Positions 54,180 through 64,000 of a stretch of 64,000 nucleotides of DNA are shown here, in pieces. Below the pieces are notes generated by a model that saw nothing but the letters and a program-made list of their open reading frames with translations, did no database searches and was not told where the DNA came from. Position 1 is the stretch's first letter, and each line of letters starts with the position of its first letter. The position numbers were made by a program, and so were the translations under genes. This DNA comes from Arthrobacter sp. B2a2-09 (GTDB taxonomy: Bacteria > Actinomycetota > Actinomycetes > Actinomycetales > Micrococcaceae): assembly GCF_027587375.1 (NCBI RefSeq), contig NZ_JAMXIC010000002.1, positions 124,001 to 188,000 on the forward strand, read 5' to 3'.

Positions 54180-54655
54180 GGGACTTTCCTGTTAGGCGGG
54201 ACATGCTGCGGTCCCGTACAACGGATGGGGAAGACGGCCATCTGATGGTCTTGACCATCGGTTATGTGGTGATCGCGTTGTTGCTGGCAACGGTCGTTGC
54301 TGCGGCCTCCGCGATCTACATCGAACATAAGAAGCTCCTCTCCATGGCGGACGGAGCTTCGGTGGCAGCTGCGGACAGCTATGCCCTCGGCCACGTAGAC
54401 ACCGGTACTGAAACTCCATCGGCCGTCCTCAACAGCGAGCGGGTGCGCGGGGTTACCGAGTCATACCTCAGCCATAACGGCGCCCATTCACGGTTCGATC
54501 AACTTGCCGTCGCACGGGGCACTGGAAGCCCGGACAGCACCACGGCCGAAGTGGTGCTCAGCGCCGTTGCCCATCCGCCCGTGGTCAGCTTTCTGCTTCC
54601 CGACGGTGTTCCGATCGAAGCCCGTTCCACTGCGCGTTCCCGGCTGACCCGCTGA
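54176..54655 (+). CDS. TadG-related protein (Rv3654c-like)
   Basis: This 159-residue protein has a short N-terminus, then [20 protein letters not shown], the helix of the Flp-helper/TadG-like family. A small domain that includes [16 protein letters not shown] follows. GTG 54176 overlaps the previous stop (GTGA); the frame is open further upstream but only across the preceding gene. It is the last Tad gene before prfB. Confidence 0.75.
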   Translation: MRDFPVRRDMLRSRTTDGEDGHLMVLTIGYVVIALLLATVVAAASAIYIEHKKLLSMADGASVAAADSYALGHVDTGTETPSAVLNSERVRGVTESYLSHNGAHSRFDQLAVARGTGSPDSTTAEVVLSAVAHPPVVSFLLPDGVPIEARSTARSRLTR

Positions 54656-54722
54656 GTTCCAAGCGTCACACGTCCGGAACCCGTGCCAAGGCCGCCAACG
54701 GATGGCGTACTCTGGAACAACC

Positions 54723-55838
54723 ATGGCTCAGATTGACTTTCCCGCAGAAATCCGCGCGCTTCGCTCCACCTACCGCTCCATCGAACAGGTTTCCGATGTC
54801 GAGAAGCTCAAGGAAGAGATCGCAGAACTGAGCGAGCGAGCTGGTGAACCGAACCTCTGGGACGATCCAGCTGCCGCTCAGGTGATTACGTCCAAGTTGT
54901 CCCACCGGCAGTCGGAACTTGAACGGTTGAACAGGCTGACGGGCCGCATCGACGATCTTGAGGTTCTTGTCGAGCTCGGCCAGGACGAGGACGACGACGC
55001 CTCAATGGTCGAAGCCGCCACGGAACTCGACTCAATCCGCAAGGCCCTCAAGGAACTTGAAGTGGTAACCCTGCTCTCGGGCGAATACGACGAACGCGAA
55101 GCCGTCGTCACGATTCGTGCGGGCGCCGGCGGTGTTGATGCGGCGGACTTCGCCGAAATGCTCATGCGCATGTACCTGCGGTGGGCGGAGCGCCATGGCT
55201 ACCCGACTACCGTCATGGACACCTCGTACGCCGAAGAGGCCGGCCTCAAGTCAGCTACTTTCGAGGTCAAGGCGCCGTACGCGTTCGGTACCCTGAGTGT
55301 CGAAGCCGGAACGCACCGACTTGTCCGCATCAGCCCGTTCGACAACCAGGGCCGCCGGCAAACGTCCTTTGCCGCCGTCGAAGTCATCCCGCTCATTGAG
55401 CAGACCGACTCGATCGACATTCCGGACAACGAGATCCGCGTCGATGTCTTCCGCTCTTCCGGCCCCGGCGGCCAGTCCGTCAACACGACGGACTCCGCAG
55501 TACGGTTGACCCATATCCCCTCAGGGATTGTGGTGTCCATGCAGAACGAGAAGTCCCAGCTGCAGAACCGCGCAGCCGCAATGCGCGTGCTCCAATCGCG
55601 GCTCCTCCTCCTGAAAAAGGAGCAGGAGGACGCTGAGAAGAAGGCATTCGCGGGTGACGTAAAGGCATCGTGGGGGGACCAGATGCGTTCGTACGTCCTC
55701 AATCCGTACCAGATGGTCAAGGATTTGCGGACTGAACACGAAGTGGGCAACACGTCAGCGGTGTTCGACGGTGACATCGACGACTTCATCGACGCCGGCA
55801 TTCGCTGGCGCACGGGCAACCGCAACGCCGAAGGATAA
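54723..55838 (+). CDS. prfB: Peptide chain release factor 2
   Basis: This 371-residue release factor recognises UGA and UAA. The SPF codon-recognition motif lies in [12 protein letters not shown], and the catalytic GGQ in [27 protein letters not shown] is the family signature. There is no programmed frameshift: the frame is continuous from the ATG, as in other actinobacteria. ATG 54723 is the normal start. It begins the conserved cell-division and trans-translation block. Confidence 0.96.
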   Translation: MAQIDFPAEIRALRSTYRSIEQVSDVEKLKEEIAELSERAGEPNLWDDPAAAQVITSKLSHRQSELERLNRLTGRIDDLEVLVELGQDEDDDASMVEAATELDSIRKALKELEVVTLLSGEYDEREAVVTIRAGAGGVDAADFAEMLMRMYLRWAERHGYPTTVMDTSYAEEAGLKSATFEVKAPYAFGTLSVEAGTHRLVRISPFDNQGRRQTSFAAVEVIPLIEQTDSIDIPDNEIRVDVFRSSGPGGQSVNTTDSAVRLTHIPSGIVVSMQNEKSQLQNRAAAMRVLQSRLLLLKKEQEDAEKKAFAGDVKASWGDQMRSYVLNPYQMVKDLRTEHEVGNTSAVFDGDIDDFIDAGIRWRTGNRNAEG

Positions 55839-56009
55839 CGGCGCCTGCGCTGATTGCCTGATTGGGCGACACACCGCACCAAGCCCGCGATTCCATCGCG
55901 GAGCGTGCGTATAGTCGAAGAGCCGGCGCTCAACTTCCCCCAACGAAAGCCCGTGCGCTGGCGGTTGGACTGGCCCAACGTGGCATGTCCGGCGGGGTTC
56001 TGAAGAGTC

Positions 56010-56774
56010 ATGATCCGATTTGAGAATGTCACCAAGGTCTACGACCCCAATGCCCGTCCGGCGCTGGATGCTGTCAACCTTGAGATTGACCGTGGAGAAT
56101 TCACCTTCCTCGTCGGGGCCTCGGGCTCCGGCAAGTCGACGTTTCTACGACTCATTCTGAAGGAAGACCGGGCAACATCCGGTTCGGTCTACGTCGCAGG
56201 CCAGAACGTAGCCAACATTTCAAGCTGGCGCGTCCCCAAGCTTCGCCGCGGAATTGGCGTCGTTTTCCAGGACTTCCGCTTGTTGCCGCAGAAGAATGTC
56301 TTCGCCAACGTGGCCTTCGCCATGCAGGTGATCGGCAAGAGCCGGAGCATCATCCGGGAGACAGTTCCGGAAGTGCTGAAGACTGTTGGGCTTGAAGGCA
56401 AGGAACGCCGCATGCCCCATGAGCTGTCCGGTGGTGAGCAGCAGCGCGTAGCGATCGCCCGCGCCGTCGTCAACCGCCCCGGCATCCTGCTCGCGGACGA
56501 ACCGACCGGAAACCTGGACCCCATCACGTCGATGGGCATCATGGGTGTGCTCGACAAGATCAACCAGAACGGCACCACTGTGGTCATGGCAACGCACGAC
56601 GACGACATCGTGAACGAGATGCGCAAGCGCGTGGTGGAACTCCGGAACGGAGTGGTGGTCCGTGATGAGGCAAGGGCGCTCTACACCTCGATGATTCCGG
56701 TGGTGGGGGAGTCCCGGCGAATGAAGGACGCGAGCGATGCGGAAATCGACCGCGCGCAGGGGGTCCAGCAGTGA
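56010..56774 (+). CDS. ftsE: Cell division ATP-binding protein FtsE
   Basis: This 254-residue ABC-type ATPase has Walker [10 protein letters not shown], signature LSGGEQQR, Walker [14 protein letters not shown] and switch histidine MATHDDD. FtsE with FtsX transmits division signals to cell-wall hydrolases. It is about 25 residues longer than typical FtsE because of a charged C-terminal tail ([17 protein letters not shown]). Its stop overlaps ftsX (ATGA-like). Confidence 0.96.
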   Translation: MIRFENVTKVYDPNARPALDAVNLEIDRGEFTFLVGASGSGKSTFLRLILKEDRATSGSVYVAGQNVANISSWRVPKLRRGIGVVFQDFRLLPQKNVFANVAFAMQVIGKSRSIIRETVPEVLKTVGLEGKERRMPHELSGGEQQRVAIARAVVNRPGILLADEPTGNLDPITSMGIMGVLDKINQNGTTVVMATHDDDIVNEMRKRVVELRNGVVVRDEARALYTSMIPVVGESRRMKDASDAEIDRAQGVQQ

Positions 56775-57685
56775 GGCTCGCGTTTATCCTGGGCGAGATC
56801 GGCAGCGGCCTGCGCCGGAACCTGTCGATGGTGATTTCCGTCGTCCTGGTGACCTTTGTCTCCCTCACCTTCGTCGGCGCGGCCGGCATGCTGCAGATGC
56901 AGATCAACCAGATGAAGGGTTACTGGTACGACAAAGTCCAGGTTGCCATCTTCCTCTGCAATGACTCCTCGACGGCGACGGGTTGTGCTTCGGGCGCGGT
57001 CACCAAAGAGCAGCAGGACAACCTGGCCAAGATGCTCGATTCGCCGGCAGTCAAGCAGTACATCAGTGATTACCAGTTCGAATCACAAGCCGATGCGTTC
57101 AAACACTTCAAGGAACAGTTCTCCAATTCTCCGATTGTTGATTCGGTAACCCAGGATCAGCTTCCTTCGTCTTTCCGAATCAACATGAAGGACCCCCAGA
57201 AGTACCAGATCATCAGCGAGACATTCTCGTCCCAGGCCGGAGTGGAGACCGTGAGCGACCAGCGCCAGGTCCTTGAACGGATCTTTGAGTGGATGAACGG
57301 CGCCTCTGTGGCGGCAATGGTGGTCGCGGGAGTCATGATCTTCTGCGCAGTCCTGCTCATCACCACAACCATCAGATTGTCCGCGTTCAGCAGGCGACGG
57401 GAAACGGGCATTATGCGCCTCGTTGGAGCATCGAAGACGGTCATCCAACTGCCGTTCATCCTCGAAGGGGTCATCGCCGCCGTCGTGGGTGCAGTCCTGG
57501 CCTCCGGCACGCTGTGGCTGGTGGCCCAGTTCTGGCTCAACGGAGACTTGTCGCAGCAGTTCCTGAACACTCCGTTTATTTCCTCGACCCAGGTACTCGT
57601 GATTGCTCCGATACTGATAGCGTTGGGCGGCGGCCTGGCCGGGATCTCTTCACTCCTGACCCTCCGTCGATATCTCAAGGTGTAG
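56771..57685 (+). CDS. ftsX: Cell division protein FtsX
   Basis: This 304-residue membrane protein has one N-terminal helix ([20 protein letters not shown]), a large extracytoplasmic domain and three C-terminal helices ([19 protein letters not shown] onwards). [20 protein letters not shown] is the conserved FtsX loop. The extracytoplasmic loop in FtsX binds the wall hydrolase that follows. The start overlaps ftsE by 4 bp. Confidence 0.95.
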   Translation: MRLAFILGEIGSGLRRNLSMVISVVLVTFVSLTFVGAAGMLQMQINQMKGYWYDKVQVAIFLCNDSSTATGCASGAVTKEQQDNLAKMLDSPAVKQYISDYQFESQADAFKHFKEQFSNSPIVDSVTQDQLPSSFRINMKDPQKYQIISETFSSQAGVETVSDQRQVLERIFEWMNGASVAAMVVAGVMIFCAVLLITTTIRLSAFSRRRETGIMRLVGASKTVIQLPFILEGVIAAVVGAVLASGTLWLVAQFWLNGDLSQQFLNTPFISSTQVLVIAPILIALGGGLAGISSLLTLRRYLKV

Positions 57686-57687
57686 CC

Positions 57688-59115
57688 ATGAAGAGTACTG
57701 ATTCCAAGCGAACAGGACAGCCGATGACCCGGAAGTACCAGGCTGCCCTGCAGCTGCGCATGGTTAGTGGCCGTGCCAAGGTTGCCGGCTCTGTCCTGGC
57801 CATCGCGCTGGCTGCGAGCCTTGGAACAGCGCCCTTGGCACACGCAGATAACCTCGACGACCAGCAGGCCGCCCTCAACGCGGAATCGGCGCGGGTGCAG
57901 CAGTCGCTGGAATTCGTTGACGCCAACATCGCCAAAGCAGCCGGTGACCTTGTGGTCTACCAAGGACAGCTTCCGGGAGCGCAACAGGCACTTCTCGAAG
58001 CCCAGGGCAGGGTCGCCTCTGCGGTGAAGGATGCTGATGCGCTCGCGGCCCGCGTGGATCTGGCGCAGCAGAGTAAAGCCCAGATCACCCAGCAGCTGGA
58101 AAACGACAAGCAAAAGATCACCGACACCAAGAAGCTCATCGGCCAGATCGCGGCGCAGGCATATAAATCCGGTGGTGTTCCCACGAACGTTGCGTTGCTG
58201 TTCGGATCGAACGACGGCGGCAACCTTACGGAAACCATGGACCTCGCCAACCAGGCGATGCGCAGCCAGAACGCCGCGATGACGAAATTGACGCAGCAGA
58301 GCGCCACGAACGTGAACTCCCAGGCCCGGCTCTCCGCCGTCGAACAGGAAATCCGCGATCTCAAGGCGAAAGCAGACGCGGCACTTGAGCGCGAAAAGGC
58401 AGCCCGCGATGATGCGGCCGCCAAGAAGTCGGCGGTGGACAAGCTCATCTCCGACACCACCCGCCTCAACAGCCAGCTTCAAGCGGCCAAGCCCGGAATC
58501 CAGGCCCAGCTCCAGCAAGTGAAGGCGAATCAGGATGCCGTCGCGGCGGAAATTTCAGACCGCGACCGCAAGCTCCGTGAAGCTTGGTTGGCCGAACAGC
58601 AGCGCCTGGCTGCAGCGGCTGCTGCAGCCGCGCAGGCCCAAGGCCAGGCAGCCCCGCAACCTTACGTCCCGCCGGCGAGCAACCCGCGCTCCAACTTCGG
58701 CCTGATCCACCCGGTACCTGCGAACATCCCGATCACCTCAGGCTTCGGTTGGCGTGCGACGCCGCCAGGAACCATCGATTTCTACGGCCAGGGCGGCTAC
58801 ATGCACACTGGCATCGACTTCGGTGCCCCCTGTGGAACGCCCGTGTACGCAGCTGCTGCCGGCACCGTATTTTCCGCCGGTTGGGGCAACGACGGCGGTG
58901 GCAACCGGGTCAAGATATCGCACGGAGTCATCAACGGAGATTCCCTGACCACGGTCTACTACCACAACACCAGCGTGGTGGTTTCTTCCGGACAGCAGGT
59001 AAGTCAAGGCCAGCTCATCGCATATTCGGGTACCACGGGTAACTCCACCGGTTGCCACGTGCACTTTGAAACCTGGGTGAATGGGCAGGCTGTTGACCCG
59101 ATGAACCTTCTGTAG
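57688..59115 (+). CDS. Secreted M23 peptidase with coiled coil
   Basis: This 475-residue protein has a signal peptide ending near PLAHADN (about residue 54). A long coiled coil (about 60-310), an alanine/glutamine-rich linker and a C-terminal LytM/M23 domain follow. The zinc ligands are in HTGIDFGAPCG (His, Asp) and CHVHFETW (HxH). The coiled coil plus M23 design is that of EnvC/RipC-type hydrolases activated by FtsEX, and the gene directly follows ftsX. It should cut peptidoglycan during division. ATG 57688 has AAGG upstream. Confidence 0.93.
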   Translation: MKSTDSKRTGQPMTRKYQAALQLRMVSGRAKVAGSVLAIALAASLGTAPLAHADNLDDQQAALNAESARVQQSLEFVDANIAKAAGDLVVYQGQLPGAQQALLEAQGRVASAVKDADALAARVDLAQQSKAQITQQLENDKQKITDTKKLIGQIAAQAYKSGGVPTNVALLFGSNDGGNLTETMDLANQAMRSQNAAMTKLTQQSATNVNSQARLSAVEQEIRDLKAKADAALEREKAARDDAAAKKSAVDKLISDTTRLNSQLQAAKPGIQAQLQQVKANQDAVAAEISDRDRKLREAWLAEQQRLAAAAAAAAQAQGQAAPQPYVPPASNPRSNFGLIHPVPANIPITSGFGWRATPPGTIDFYGQGGYMHTGIDFGAPCGTPVYAAAAGTVFSAGWGNDGGGNRVKISHGVINGDSLTTVYYHNTSVVVSSGQQVSQGQLIAYSGTTGNSTGCHVHFETWVNGQAVDPMNLL

Positions 59116-59179
59116 CCCACACGACAAGGTTCTGCTGGCGTAGACTAGTGTGATTCTTCGACAACCAAGGAGTTCTACC

Positions 59180-59650
59180 GTGCCCAAGGAAAGTGGCCGT
59201 AAGGTAGTGGCCACCAATCGCAAGGCTCGGCATGACTACCACATTTTGGATACCTATGAGGCTGGCATTGCCCTTATGGGAACCGAAGTAAAGTCCCTGC
59301 GTGAAGGCCATGCCTCCATGGTCGATGGCTTCTGCACCTTCTACAATGACGAATTGTGGATGGAGGGCATCCACATCCCTGAGTACAACCAGGGGAGCTG
59401 GACCAACCACGCCGCGCGCCGCCGTCGGAAGCTGTTGCTTCACCGCGAGGAACTCAACAAGATCTCCGGCAAGATCCGAGAGACCGGGCTGACGGTAGTG
59501 CCGCTCCAGCTGTACTTCCTGGACGGACGCGCCAAGGTGGAGATTGCCTTGGCTCGAGGCAAGAAGGATTACGACAAGCGGCAGACCTTGCGCGAGCAGC
59601 AGGACAAGCGCGAATCGCTGCGTGAACTGCGCGAGCGCAACCGCCGCTGA
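59180..59650 (+). CDS. smpB: SsrA-binding protein SmpB
   Basis: This 156-residue RNA-binding protein has [20 protein letters not shown], the family N-terminus, then [18 protein letters not shown] and a basic C-terminal tail. It delivers tmRNA to stalled ribosomes. GTG 59180 is used, with AAGGAG eight bases upstream. The tmRNA gene follows at 59802, as usual in this group. Confidence 0.96.
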   Translation: MPKESGRKVVATNRKARHDYHILDTYEAGIALMGTEVKSLREGHASMVDGFCTFYNDELWMEGIHIPEYNQGSWTNHAARRRRKLLLHREELNKISGKIRETGLTVVPLQLYFLDGRAKVEIALARGKKDYDKRQTLREQQDKRESLRELRERNRR

Positions 59651-59801
59651 GGTCCGCGAAAATTGCGGCCAAGTGCGTAGGCAGCCAAGCGTGTCCCGGA
59701 ATGTTCGGGTGCTGCGATGCGTTATGATGATTAACCTGGCAGGTTTTTTAGGTGGTCGCTTTCGGGCGATCGTCGTCCTGCGGGGATTGATAACAAAATA
59801 C

Positions 59802-60168
59802 GGGGATGATCGGTTTCGACGATGTTAGTCGCGACAGGTGAAGCGGGCCGAGGATGCAGAATTATCTCGTAAACGCTGTCTGCAAACCAATAAGTGCCAA
59901 TTCTAAGCGCACTGACTTCGCTCTCGCTGCCTAAGCAGTAAGACAGTCCGTCAGCCCGAGGTTGCTATTGCCCCGGATCCTGGCGTCATTTAGATAGCCA
60001 CTGCTGTTTGCCTCCGTCATCGAGGCAAACGGGACTCTTAGATGACTGGGCCCGGATCAGCTACTTGTTCGTACGATAGCTGGGGCCGAGAAAGTCCGAC
60101 GCGAACTGCGCCCGGAGAAGCCCTGACAACACGACATCGGACGGGGGTTCAATTCCCCCCATCTCCAC
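59802..60168 (+). ncRNA. ssrA: tmRNA
   Basis: The 5' end GGGGATGATCGG pairs with the 3' end CATCTCCA to form the tRNA-like acceptor; GGTTCAATTCCCCCC is the T-arm. The tag-coding part begins with the resume codon GCC at 59896 and reads ANSKRTDFALAA followed by TAA at 59932. It rescues stalled ribosomes with SmpB. CCA is apparently not encoded in full. Confidence 0.95.
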
Positions 60169-60218
60169 TTTTTGTGATGAGTCGAAACATCCTTCACGGA
60201 TGCGTCGGGTCATCGGGA

Positions 60219-60250
60219 ACACCCCGGTCTCTGACCGGGGTGTTTTTCTT
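60219..60250 (+). terminator. Rho-independent terminator of ssrA
   Basis: ACACCCCGGTC and GACCGGGGTGT pair perfectly around TCT, followed by a T-rich tail (TTTTCTTT). It lies about 50 bp after the tmRNA end. Confidence 0.9.
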
Positions 60251-60292
60251 TGTCTGGGTTGGTAGCCGCGGGCAATGGTCCGGCGGTCGTCC

Positions 60293-60493
60293 TCAGAGCT
60301 TGGGACTCCGAGCCGCAGGCTCGTCATCCGGACAGTCGCTGTCCGGGGGACTTCCAGGTTCCCGGTCGCGATGTTTGGCAGCGCGTTTGCGATCAACGAG
60401 CCTCCGTCGCTGGTGTCCGAAGACCATCACAGCGGCCACCAGTGCTGCTCCGGCTAGGACCATCACGACCCAAATCCATTGTTGCCCGTCCAC
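60293..60493 (-). CDS. Small single-pass membrane protein
   Basis: This 66-residue protein has one membrane helix (WIWVVMVLAGAALVAAVMVF) near the N-terminus and a charged, proline-rich C-terminal tail (PGSPPDSDCPDDEPAARSP). I place the start at GTG 60493 after a GGGGG box; the open frame upstream is not protein-like. Function is unknown. Confidence 0.5.
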   Translation of the reverse strand: MDGQQWIWVVMVLAGAALVAAVMVFGHQRRRLVDRKRAAKHRDREPGSPPDSDCPDDEPAARSPKL

Positions 60494-60796
60494 GTTCGCC
60501 CCCACTCTCAGCCCGTCGGCTGGGTCCCGGCAGTGTGCTACGTAAGGCCCTTGCTCCGTCGGCCTAGGCTGGAAGGACGGGCCGGAATTTTGGCTGCGGC
60601 CCCTCGCCGGTCTGAGCCCAGTCGTGGCAATCCGCCCATGCGTCGTGGCATGGGCGCTGTCCGACACCATAGGACTGCAGGCAAGGGCTGTCTTGAGTGG
60701 TCGCTACTTGTTTTCGGGGTTCCTACGCGATAACTGGGCCGGTCCCGACGAGTGTGGTGGTTAACCAGTAATCAAAGAAGGTCACGACGGCGGCGT
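60494..60796. other. Intergenic, no gene
   Basis: I see only short frames without motifs. A GC-rich inverted stretch (CCCATGCGTCGTGGCATGGGC) near 60638 could act as a hairpin between the convergent or co-directional transcripts. Confidence 0.4.
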
Positions 60797-62323
60797 TCAG
60801 GAAACGGTGCTCCGGCGGAGCTCGCTCTTGCGGATCTTTCCGCTGGCCGTTCGCGGCATGTCGTCCACGAACACCACAGTCTTCGGGATCTTGTAGCGGG
60901 CCAGTCTGCCGGCCAGGTATTCCTTGAGCTCATCTTCGGTCAAAAAGGCGCCCTCGCGGAGCACCACCACGGCGCGTGGCACCTCTCCCCACTTCTCATC
61001 CGGCACGCCGATGACTGCCACGCTGCCCACGGCGTCGAGCTCACTGATCGCTTGTTCCACCTCGGCAGGGTAGATGTTCTCGCCGCCCGAGATGATCATG
61101 TCCTTGAGCCTGTCCGAGACGAAGACGAATCCATCCGCGTCCTTATAGCCCATGTCTCCGGACTTGAACCAGCCGCCGTCTTCATATGATTCGGCAGTGG
61201 CGTCGGGCCGATTCCAGTATTCGTGGATGACGTTGGGGCCTTTGATCTGGATTTCGCCCACCGTGCCCTGCTCGGCAAGGCCTCCGGCGACGTCGGCGAT
61301 CCGGACGTCGCTGAAGAAGTGCGGTAGCCCGGAGGAGCCTGCCTTGTCCCGGGACCTCGCGGCGGGCAGCGTGGTGGCGCCCGGCGCTGTCTCAGTCATT
61401 CCATAGCCGTTGGAGAAGCGCAGTCCACGCGCCTCGTACGTTTCCAGGACGCGCATCGGGACTGCAGATCCGCCGCAGGTCAGCTTGTTGAGGGAGCTAA
61501 GGTCCGACGTCGGCCAGGCCGGATGCTCACAGAGCATCTGGTAGGTGGTGGGGACGCCGCTGATGGTAGTGGCCCGCTGCTGCTCGATGAGCTCCAGGGT
61601 GCGTTGGGGATCGAACCTCGACTCCAGGACGACGGTTCCGCCCTTGAGGAGCGTTGGCAGTACTCCCATGTCGAGTGAGGCGACGTGGAACATCGGCGAG
61701 ATCATGAGGGCAACGTCGCTGGAGGAGAAATCGAAGTCGACAATCACGTTGATGCAGTTCCAGGTGATGTTGCCGTGGGTCAGGAGCGCTCCCTTCGGGC
61801 GTCCTGTCGTTCCGGACGTGTAGAGGATCATGGCTCCGTCATCGAGCCCGACTTCCTCGTCCAGACGGCGGGGCGCCCCCGAGGCGACGACGTCCTCATA
61901 GTCTTCCGCCGCCGTCGTGCTTTCCCTTTCGCCGACGACGACGCGCCGGCCCACGCGGGTGCCTTCCGCGCCGCTGGCCGCAAGGCCGTTGAGGCTCGCG
62001 GAGTGGATCAGCGCGACGGCACCGCAGTCCCCAAGCTGGAAGTTGATCTCCGGCGGCGCCAATCGAGTGTTGAGGGGTACGAAGATGGCCCCGAGCTGCC
62101 CGCAGGCAAAAAGTGTTTCCAGGAAAGCGGGGTGGTTTTCACCGAGGTAGGCCACCCTGTCGCCCTTGGCAACGCCCCCGGCTTTGAGGGCGTTCGCGAG
62201 CCGGTCCGATCGTTCCGCAAATTCCTCATAGCTGAGTTCGCGGTCTCCGGAGATCAGCGCAATCTTGCTTCCGGACTTCGAGCGGCGACGCTGCAGCCAC
62301 GAACCGATGCCAAAATTCTCCAT
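60797..62323 (-). CDS. AMP-forming acyl-CoA synthetase
   Basis: This 508-residue adenylate-forming ligase has the phosphate loop YTSGTTGRPKGALL, the A5 motif NGYGMTETAP, the A7/A8 region SGDMGYKDADGFVFVSDRLK and the catalytic lysine in PRTASGKIRK. It activates a carboxylic acid, probably a fatty or aromatic acid, to its CoA ester. The next genes on the same strand upstream are an MHS carrier and a MaoC-like dehydratase, so the three may form an acid-uptake and degradation unit. Confidence 0.92.
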   Translation of the reverse strand: MENFGIGSWLQRRRSKSGSKIALISGDRELSYEEFAERSDRLANALKAGGVAKGDRVAYLGENHPAFLETLFACGQLGAIFVPLNTRLAPPEINFQLGDCGAVALIHSASLNGLAASGAEGTRVGRRVVVGERESTTAAEDYEDVVASGAPRRLDEEVGLDDGAMILYTSGTTGRPKGALLTHGNITWNCINVIVDFDFSSSDVALMISPMFHVASLDMGVLPTLLKGGTVVLESRFDPQRTLELIEQQRATTISGVPTTYQMLCEHPAWPTSDLSSLNKLTCGGSAVPMRVLETYEARGLRFSNGYGMTETAPGATTLPAARSRDKAGSSGLPHFFSDVRIADVAGGLAEQGTVGEIQIKGPNVIHEYWNRPDATAESYEDGGWFKSGDMGYKDADGFVFVSDRLKDMIISGGENIYPAEVEQAISELDAVGSVAVIGVPDEKWGEVPRAVVVLREGAFLTEDELKEYLAGRLARYKIPKTVVFVDDMPRTASGKIRKSELRRSTVS

Positions 62324-62363
62324 GACGGTCCTTTCTTATTCCCAAGCTAGACCCTTCCCGGCC

Positions 62364-63713
62364 TCAAGGCCGGACGGTCTGCAAGTCGTTGTTCTTCGGT
62401 TCCCGGGTCAACAGGATGAAGATGATGGAGACGACCGACATCGCGGCCAGGTAGAAGACCACCGAGCCAGTATTCTGGCCCGAGTCCTTGAAGATCTGGG
62501 CAACGATCCCCGGCGTGAAACCCGCACCGAGGAGCGTCGCGAGCTGGTAACCGAGCGATGCGCCGGTGTAGCGGGAGGTGGTGCCGAACTGCTCGGACAC
62601 GAATGCGGCCAATGGCCCGAAGAGAGTCGAGTGGATCATCAGGCCCACCGTGAAGGCAACGAAGACGAGGAATATGTTGTTCGAGGACAAGAGCTGGAAC
62701 ATCGGGACCAGGTAGGCGATGAAAAGCACGAGTCCGCCGATCATCACTGGCCGCCGTCCGAGCTTGTCCGAGAGCCTGCCGCCAAGGACCACGAAGGCGA
62801 TGGAAATGAAGGAAGCAGCGGCGAAGGCGTACAACACGCCCTGGCGGTCGGCGCCCTTGGAGACGGCGAAGGTGACCGCGAACGTTGCCAGCACTACCTG
62901 GAGGGCAAAACCGGCGGCCCCGGCGAGCATCGTGAAGATCAGGGCCTTGGGCCGGCGCAGCACCTGGAGGAGCGGGATGACGGGCTTCGTGCCGGCGCCG
63001 GTGGCCGCGCTCCGGGCCACTCGTTCCTGTTCTATCGCGGCTTTGAAGATGGGACTCTCGGATACCTTCAGACGGACGAACATGCCCACTGCAAGCAAGA
63101 CAAACGAGAGGAGGAAGGGAACGCGCCAGCCCCACGCAAGGAACTGGGAGTTTGGCAGAGCCGAGAAGGCGCCCATGATGAGAGTGCCCAGCACGGCGCC
63201 CGACGGCGCTCCGGCATTGACGAACGAGGCCGCGAAGCCGCGCTTCCCCGATTCGGAATGCTCCAGCGCCATCAAGGCGGCTCCGCCCCATTCGCCGCCC
63301 ACGGCGATGCCCTGGAAGACCCGGAGGACAACAAGCATCACGGCGCCCCACGGACCGGCCACTGAGGCGCCCGGGACCAGGCCGATCAGCGCGGAAGCCA
63401 AGCCCATGACCAACATGGAGACGATGAGCATTCCCTTTCGTCCCAGCTTGTCGCCGAAGTGCCCGAAGATGACGCCACCCAACGGGCGCGCTATGTATCC
63501 TGCGGCGAAAGTTCCGTAGGCGGCCACCACTCCCACCCAGTCGTCCATTCCGGAGAAGAAGACTTTGGGGAAGACCACGGCGGCGGCTGTGGCATAGAGC
63601 AGGAAGTCGTAGTATTCGATGGTGCTGCCCAGATAGCTGGAAGCAATGACCGTGCGTGCTTCCTTGCGTTTGGTAGCCACGTCCATGGATTGAAGCTGCG
63701 ATATTTGGGACAT
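62364..63713 (-). CDS. MHS-family MFS transporter
   Basis: This 449-residue carrier of the metabolite:H+ symporter family has GSTIEYYDFLLYATAAAVVF at the N-terminus, the GHFGDKLGRKG loop 2-3 motif and about twelve helices. Relatives import dicarboxylates, aromatic acids, betaines or shikimate. It lies 40 bp from the CoA ligase, so it probably brings in the acid that the ligase activates. Confidence 0.92.
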   Translation of the reverse strand: MSQISQLQSMDVATKRKEARTVIASSYLGSTIEYYDFLLYATAAAVVFPKVFFSGMDDWVGVVAAYGTFAAGYIARPLGGVIFGHFGDKLGRKGMLIVSMLVMGLASALIGLVPGASVAGPWGAVMLVVLRVFQGIAVGGEWGGAALMALEHSESGKRGFAASFVNAGAPSGAVLGTLIMGAFSALPNSQFLAWGWRVPFLLSFVLLAVGMFVRLKVSESPIFKAAIEQERVARSAATGAGTKPVIPLLQVLRRPKALIFTMLAGAAGFALQVVLATFAVTFAVSKGADRQGVLYAFAAASFISIAFVVLGGRLSDKLGRRPVMIGGLVLFIAYLVPMFQLLSSNNIFLVFVAFTVGLMIHSTLFGPLAAFVSEQFGTTSRYTGASLGYQLATLLGAGFTPGIVAQIFKDSGQNTGSVVFYLAAMSVVSIIFILLTREPKNNDLQTVRP

Positions 63714-63774
63714 CGTTGTTCCTTAAAGCAGAGGGTGGGGAATGCCTGCAGAAGCGGTCTATTTCTAGAAGCGG

Positions 63775-64000
63775 TTACTTGTAGAAACGGGCGAGGAATT
63801 CGGCCACCACTGCGGGGCGTTCCTGGCCTTCGATTTCGATGATGTTGGAGACCTTGATCTGGGCGCCGCCCTTGACCTCGGTGACTTCGGCGATGGTGGC
63901 TTGCATGCGGATACGCGCGCCCACCTTGACCGGGGAGGTGAAACGGACCTTGTCCAGGCCGTAGTTCACTTTGGTGGTGACGCCTTCGACGTCGAACAGC
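63775..64000 (-). CDS. MaoC-like dehydratase, 3' part only
   Basis: The visible C-terminal 74 residues read LFDVEGVTTKVNYGLDKVRF, then VKVGARIRMQATIAEVTEVK and end EFLARFYK. This is the hot-dog fold C-terminus of MaoC/R-hydratase-type proteins (NYGLDKVRF, with SPV and VGxRIR). The start lies beyond the right edge. Such enzymes hydrate enoyl-CoA, consistent with the CoA ligase downstream. Confidence 0.85.
   Translation of the reverse strand, partial: LFDVEGVTTKVNYGLDKVRFTSPVKVGARIRMQATIAEVTEVKGGAQIKVSNIIEIEGQERPAVVAEFLARFYK

Noticed and set aside
54723-55838. Programmed frameshift in prfB
   Set aside because: The frame is continuous from the ATG and no internal in-frame TGA near codon 25 is present, as expected for actinobacteria.

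Overview
The window comes from a high-GC actinobacterium, most likely Arthrobacter sensu lato (Micrococcaceae). The evidence is the conserved right-hand block prfB-ftsE-ftsX-M23 peptidase-smpB-ssrA, a tmRNA tag reading ANSKRTDFALAA, a Tad pilus locus just upstream of prfB, and proteins rich in GC-type codons. The right end (about 50.3-64 kb) is core chromosome. The left 50 kb is a stacked accessory region built by repeated insertions.

Layout: (1) 0.4-1.7 kb holds a small unknown protein and an Abi-type HEPN protein. (2) A 144-bp repeat ending in a tRNA-Leu-like 3' end occurs three times, at 1.86/3.44 kb (split by an IS110 element), 15.5 kb and 21.0 kb, each followed by a terminator-like hairpin. 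The copies bracket two modules. The first is a 12-kb catabolic module: ABC amino-acid-type importer, Asp/Glu racemase-like enzyme, LysR regulator, two SDRs, FMO-type monooxygenase, MFS carrier and glutamate dehydrogenase. The second is a 5-kb module with GIY-YIG and IS remnants, an IS110 element, a TAT-exported phosphatase and a Doc-type toxin-antitoxin pair, and it contains its own inner pair of tRNA-like fragments. (3) 21.9-27.75 kb is a tightly coupled catabolic operon: ABC importer, GntR/UTRA regulator, BtpA-like TIM barrel, ureidoglycolate-lyase-like protein and PfkB kinase. (4) 27.75-36.1 kb is a transposon graveyard (IS630, ISAs1, IS3 and IS21 remnants) with one intact IS21 and a serine hydrolase. 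(5) 36.1-39.1 kb carries an AT-richer HEPN-type protein of about 710 residues and an unknown small protein.

(6) 39.1-45.1 kb is a second IS21 whose istA is split by a complete RIT element (three overlapping tyrosine recombinases between 89-bp inverted repeats). The middle recombinase has an in-frame TAG two codons before its catalytic tyrosine. (7) 45.85-50.27 kb is a Tn554-like tnpA-tnpB-tnpC module whose edge has removed the 5' half of cpaF/tadA, so the Tad locus (tadB, tadC, flp-like pilin, TadE-like and TadG-like proteins) has lost a complete motor ATPase. (8) After ssrA come a CoA ligase, an MHS-family carrier and the end of a MaoC-like gene.

The strongest leads are the RIT element with its amber-interrupted RitB, the tandem tRNA-derived repeats with a shared 19-bp palindrome, the large HEPN protein, the IS21 leader hairpin that buries the istA ribosome-binding site, and the BtpA/PfkB/GntR operon.
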